Assembly (NCBI GenBank): GCA_002344005.1 | Contig: DDTD01000067.1 | Location: 1 to 18,040 of the forward strand | DNA: 18,040 bases | Direction: 5' to 3' | From: Ignavibacteria bacterium UBA2373 | GTDB taxonomy: Bacteria; Bacteroidota; Ignavibacteria; Kapaibacteriales; UBA961 | In this document: positions 14,747 through 18,040 of the stretch, piece by piece | Numbering within the stretch: position 1 is the stretch's first letter | How the letters are laid out: every line of letters begins with the position of its first letter | Notes under the pieces: model-generated | The model's input: the letters and a program-made list of their open reading frames with translations, nothing else | Databases searched by the model: none | What the model was told of the DNA's origin: nothing | Translations under genes and position numbers: made by a program

Positions 14747-16735
14747 ATGTATGAGAAAATTGTGAAGATGCTCGGCAAAAATACGCACCCGGAGATTTCT
14801 ATTGTCATAGTAAATTATAATGTCAAAGACTTTTTGTACCAATGTTTGAGAAGTATAGAGCGAGCATCTACAAACCTCACTCTGGAAATATTTGTTGTTG
14901 ACAACAACTCCTCTGACGGCTCAATGGAAATACTGCCACAACAATTTCCTTTTGTTAATTTCATAGCTCTAGATAAGAATTTAGGATTCGGTAAAGCTAA
15001 CAACATAGCCATTCAACAATCCAAAGGAAAATACATCTTATTGCTCAACCCTGACACTATTCTCTCTGAGAACACTTTAGAGAAGATGGTCGTCTATATG
15101 GACAAAGACCCTAGTGTCGGAATTGCCGGTTGCAAAGTTTTGAACGAAGACGGTAGTTTTCAATCGCCATGCCGTAGGGGTTTTCCTACTCCTTGGGCTT
15201 CCTTATGCAAGCTGTTTTTTCTGGAAAAACTGTTTCCCCGCTCCCCTGTTTTTGCACAATACAGTCAAACATTTCGTAATGAGAACGAGACTTACTACAT
15301 TGACGCGATTAGCGGATCCTTTATGTTCTGTCGTAAAGAGACACTGCATGCATTGAAGGGCTTTGATCCGGATTTTCACATGTACGGTGAAGACATTGAT
15401 CTTTGTTATCGTGCGCACCAAGCCGGATGGAAGACCACATATTTCCATGAGACCACCATTATTCACTATCAAGGGAAAAGTACAAAACGCAGTTCAATGA
15501 ATGAGGTCAAAGTCTTTTATCAAGCAATGGAAATATTTGCACAAAAGCACTATGGCTCTTCATTCTGGTTTCTTTATTTACTCAAAATAGGTATCAAGGC
15601 AAGAGCGCTCATCGCTGCACTTCAAAAGAATTCACGTTCCGTTGTTGCGCTTCTATGGGATTGTTTTGCAGTCAATGTTTCCATTCTGGCAGCCACCCCC
15701 TATCGTTTTCATACTATATTTGGTTTACCGGATTATGCTTATCCTACAGTATTCATCGTTGCATCAGCCGTTGTATTGTTAAGTCATTTTTTTTCAGGAA
15801 CATACTTCGAAGGGAAATCATTAGTCAGGCGGGTGGTTTTAGGATATTCAATTTCATTTTTCCTACTATCATCACTCACATATTTCTTTAATAGCTATGG
15901 ATTTAGCAGAGGCGTTTTGCTTTTGAGCATATTGTTTGCCCTCATGATATCTATTTTGGGACGAAGTATCATAGCAGTGTATGAAAAACTACAAGGAAGT
16001 GAGTCGGAAAAGCACATAGCAGTGTTGGGAACGAATGACCATGCTGGGGTAATTATCAATACACTCTTGGCACATGAATCGCAACGTGCGCACGTCATTG
16101 GGGTCATTGCTCCGGACAATTATTACGAAGAAACGTTTGCAGGATTGCCTGTTTTAGGAAAAATGTCATATATTCGCAAGGTTGTTGATGAGCATTTGCT
16201 TGATGAAATCATCGTAACAGACAATACAATTGACTCTGCTACGATAATTCAAACTGCTATGCAACTATCGGCAGATGATGTACGTCTCCATATTGCAGAC
16301 GATTATGATGGTGTGATAACAGCGAGAATTGTCAACAGTATTCTCGGTATAGAGTCAACCGTACCTTTATATAAAGCACATTTGTTACGCTACAGAGTAG
16401 TAAAACGGCTTTTTGATATAATGATAAGTACATTTCTATTGACACTTGCTTCACCTGTTGTATTTTTGTTTGCAATACAGAAGAAAACAGCGTTTCGTAA
16501 ATTATGGGAAGTACTCGGGGGAACGAAAAGCATAGTCGGTATATATTCCCGTAATGGCGCGTATCCGTCCATTGTAAAGACTGGAATCACAGGGTTGGCA
16601 CAATTGAGTCGTCCTGAATTATTGTCGGATAATGCATTGCATCATTTAAATACATACTATATACAGAATTACTCCCCCGCTTTAGATATAGAAATTTTAT
16701 TAAGATTTTTCTTTCGCAGAAAACGTGGCAACTAA
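14747..16735 (+). CDS. GT2 glycosyltransferase fused to a phosphoglycosyl-transferase-like membrane module lacking its catalytic core
   Basis: The 662-residue protein has two halves. Residues 15-290 form a GT-A family 2 domain of the rhamnosyltransferase type: EISIVIVNYNVKDFL, FVVDNNSSDGS, the NPDT motif (101-104) and GEDIDLCYRAHQAGW (214-228). The second half follows the plan of WbaP/PssY-like polyprenyl-phosphate glycosylphosphotransferases: four membrane helices (about 299-405), a Rossmann-like domain (421-540, VLGTNDHAGVIINTL), and KRLFDIMISTFLLTLASP (553-570) for the membrane re-entrant helix. The segment that normally carries the QxRxG, KFRSM and DELPQ catalytic motifs is absent. The text runs straight from FAIQKK into FRKLWEVLGGTKSIVG, then ITGLAQL and YIQNYSPALDIEILL. 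The GT2 half is probably active and the second half catalytically dead, perhaps an anchor or carrier-binding platform. The start may be 14747 or 14768. Confidence 0.85.
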   Translation: MYEKIVKMLGKNTHPEISIVIVNYNVKDFLYQCLRSIERASTNLTLEIFVVDNNSSDGSMEILPQQFPFVNFIALDKNLGFGKANNIAIQQSKGKYILLLNPDTILSENTLEKMVVYMDKDPSVGIAGCKVLNEDGSFQSPCRRGFPTPWASLCKLFFLEKLFPRSPVFAQYSQTFRNENETYYIDAISGSFMFCRKETLHALKGFDPDFHMYGEDIDLCYRAHQAGWKTTYFHETTIIHYQGKSTKRSSMNEVKVFYQAMEIFAQKHYGSSFWFLYLLKIGIKARALIAALQKNSRSVVALLWDCFAVNVSILAATPYRFHTIFGLPDYAYPTVFIVASAVVLLSHFFSGTYFEGKSLVRRVVLGYSISFFLLSSLTYFFNSYGFSRGVLLLSILFALMISILGRSIIAVYEKLQGSESEKHIAVLGTNDHAGVIINTLLAHESQRAHVIGVIAPDNYYEETFAGLPVLGKMSYIRKVVDEHLLDEIIVTDNTIDSATIIQTAMQLSADDVRLHIADDYDGVITARIVNSILGIESTVPLYKAHLLRYRVVKRLFDIMISTFLLTLASPVVFLFAIQKKTAFRKLWEVLGGTKSIVGIYSRNGAYPSIVKTGITGLAQLSRPELLSDNALHHLNTYYIQNYSPALDIEILLRFFFRRKRGN

Positions 16736-17678
16736 CTACACATTAGAATTCGAAAAACCAATTCTCGAGTTGGAGAAAAAAATCTCCGAAATGCGTGAAC
16801 TCTCAAAAAATATTGACTTAGGCGAACAAATTAATGAGCTTGAATCAAAGGTCGAGTTATTGCGCGCCGAGATTTATAAAAACCTCACTCGATGGCAGCG
16901 TGTTCAAGTGGCACGTCATCCCGACCGACCTTATACTTTAGACTACTGTGCCAATACCTTCACTGATTTTGTTGAATTGCATGGAGACAGAGCATTCGGT
17001 GATGATCCGGCAATTGTAGCCGGTTTTGCAAAACTGAAAGACAAAAGCGTTGCTGTCATCGGACATCAAAAGGGTCGAGACACCAAATCGAACATCTACA
17101 GAAACTTCGGCATGCCCAATCCGGAAGGATATAGAAAGGCATTACGGGTTCTCAGATTAGCAGAGAAGTTCAATAAACCGGTAATCTGTTTACTTGACAC
17201 TCCCGGTGCATACCCCGGCATTGAAGCGGAGGATCGCGGTCAAGCCCAAGCAATAGCAGAGAATTTACTCGTTATGTCAAAATTGACCGTTCCTATCATC
17301 ATCGTTGTCATAGGAGAAGGAGCATCCGGCGGAGCACTTGGCATAGGCATAGGCGATAGAATACTTATGCTGGAAAACGCTTGGTATTCTGTTATAGCAC
17401 CGGAAAGTTGTTCCAGTATCTTGTGGCGTAGTTGGGATTTCAAAGAGCAAGCCGCTGAATCTTTACGGTTAACTGCTCCCGATTTATCTTCAATGGGGAT
17501 TGTGGACCATATTGTCACAGAACCTGTCGGTGGCGCTCATCGTTCACCCCAAATTATGTTCGAGTCACTTTCAAATTTACTATATTCCGAAATCAACAAA
17601 CTTTCTACTTTATCATTAGACGAGCTGATTGCTGCACGTAGGAAAAAATTCTATGCGATGGGGGTATGGAATGAATAA
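16725..17678 (+). CDS. accA: acetyl-CoA carboxylase carboxyltransferase subunit alpha AccA
   Basis: With AccD, this subunit transfers the carboxyl group from carboxybiotin to acetyl-CoA, giving malonyl-CoA for fatty acid synthesis. The 317 residues show a helical N-terminus (EFEKPILELEKKISEM), then the crotonase-like core: VARHPDRPYTLDY, HGDRAFGDDPAI, GHQKGRDTKSNIYRNFGMP, CLLDTPGAYPGIEAEDRGQ, GEGASGGALGIGIGDR and APESCSSILWR. The start is GTG at 16725, the only candidate that keeps the conserved N-terminus. It lies 11 nt inside the preceding glycosyltransferase gene, suggesting translational coupling. Confidence 0.96.
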   Translation: MATNYTLEFEKPILELEKKISEMRELSKNIDLGEQINELESKVELLRAEIYKNLTRWQRVQVARHPDRPYTLDYCANTFTDFVELHGDRAFGDDPAIVAGFAKLKDKSVAVIGHQKGRDTKSNIYRNFGMPNPEGYRKALRVLRLAEKFNKPVICLLDTPGAYPGIEAEDRGQAQAIAENLLVMSKLTVPIIIVVIGEGASGGALGIGIGDRILMLENAWYSVIAPESCSSILWRSWDFKEQAAESLRLTAPDLSSMGIVDHIVTEPVGGAHRSPQIMFESLSNLLYSEINKLSTLSLDELIAARRKKFYAMGVWNE

Positions 17679-17740
17679 TATTCCTCTTAAAAAATTTACT
17701 TTAAACAACTATTTATTATCCATTTTATTCACTTACTGTT

Positions 17741-18040
17741 ATGATGAACGATAACGAAATTCCTTTCGGCAATGATAATAATGCCGAAACTGAAAACAAT
17801 GCCCGGGGTAAAGACAGAAAATCGTCTCATGCCAACTCTGCCAATTACTCTAATGAATCAAAAGATACCACGCCACCGAACAATGATTCGTTAGGTAATC
17901 GTTTCTATGATTCTCAAAGAGATAGGACATATTCAACGCAATATCCGCATGACGGACAGTACAATCAAAGACAAGGTAATTACAGACAAAATAATTACAA
18001 TAGAGACGGACAACAGCAAGGTAATTACAGACAAAATAAT
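17741..18040 (+). CDS. Asn/Gln-rich N-terminus of an unidentified protein, cut by window edge
   Basis: ATG ATG at 17741 opens a frame that stays open for all 100 remaining codons. The start MMNDNEIPFGNDNNAETENN leads into a disordered Asn/Gln/Ser/Arg/Tyr-rich region, with QRQGNYRQNNYNRDGQQQGN near the end. There is no signal peptide or folded domain in view. It is probably the disordered N-terminal extension of a larger protein. Some Bacteroidota Rho factors carry such extensions, and accA can sit next to dnaB in flavobacteria from memory, but nothing visible decides. It lies 62 nt after accA on the same strand. Confidence 0.6.
   Translation, partial: MMNDNEIPFGNDNNAETENNARGKDRKSSHANSANYSNESKDTTPPNNDSLGNRFYDSQRDRTYSTQYPHDGQYNQRQGNYRQNNYNRDGQQQGNYRQNN
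17972..18040 (+). repeat. in-frame tandem repeat with 45-nt period
   Basis: An identical 24-nt unit occurs at 17972-17995 and 18017-18040, 45 nt apart. It encodes QGNYRQNN within a 15-residue period (QGNYRQNNYNRDGQQ). The array is cut by the window end, so the copy number is unknown. Perfect identity at DNA level suggests recent duplication. Confidence 0.75.

Noticed and set aside
17972..18040. CRISPR-like array
   Set aside because: The repeats are in frame within an ORF, with a 45-nt period and low-complexity coding between them, not repeat-spacer DNA.

Overview
The window looks like chromosomal DNA from a low-GC, AT-rich member of the FCB group (Bacteroidota, Ignavibacteria or Kapabacteria type). 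Four things point there. A secreted CAP protein ends in a type IX secretion (Por) C-terminal sorting domain. Intergenic TAnnTTTG boxes resemble the -7 element of Bacteroidota promoters, and some are paired with TTG/TTTG 19-20 nt upstream. Most genes lack a Shine-Dalgarno sequence. IspH has the Bacteroidota-like RAHGEPP and GATSTP motifs. The phylum is an inference and the species cannot be named from this sequence. I see no tRNA, rRNA, CRISPR array, insertion sequence or phage gene.

Layout. 1-787 (-): uppP, undecaprenyl-diphosphatase, cut by the window edge. 886-1818 (+): mutY, with a C-terminus that does not look like the NUDIX domain. 1837-4504 (-): a histidine kinase followed by an NtrC-type sigma-54 activator, a complete two-component pair. 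4584-5981 (+): xseA-xseB, exonuclease VII. 6025-8202 (+): a large exported CAP/fibronectin-III protein with a T9SS tail. 8203-9101: about 900 nt without a recognisable gene, holding a terminator-like hairpin, two promoter-like boxes, inverted repeats and only tiny ORFs. 9102-12170 (+): a soluble sensor kinase with about six PAS domains and no adjacent response regulator. 14741-12193 (-): a compact four-gene operon, HAD phosphatase, cmk, ispH and a 61-residue two-helix membrane protein. 14747-16735 (+): a GT2 glycosyltransferase fused to a membrane-bound phosphoglycosyl-transferase-like module whose catalytic core is missing. 16725-17678 (+): accA, starting at GTG inside the end of the previous gene. 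17741-18040 (+): the first 100 codons of an Asn/Gln-rich protein with tandem repeats.

Most genes are housekeeping: envelope lipid carrier recycling (uppP), DNA repair (mutY, xseAB), nucleotide and isoprenoid supply (cmk, ispH) and fatty acid synthesis (accA). The accessory content is sensory (two kinases) and surface-related (CAP/T9SS protein, fused glycosyltransferase). The least explained parts are the 8.2-9.1 kb intergenic stretch, the core-less phosphoglycosyl transferase module, and the repeat-rich gene running off the right edge. I did not find a convincing new multi-gene system.
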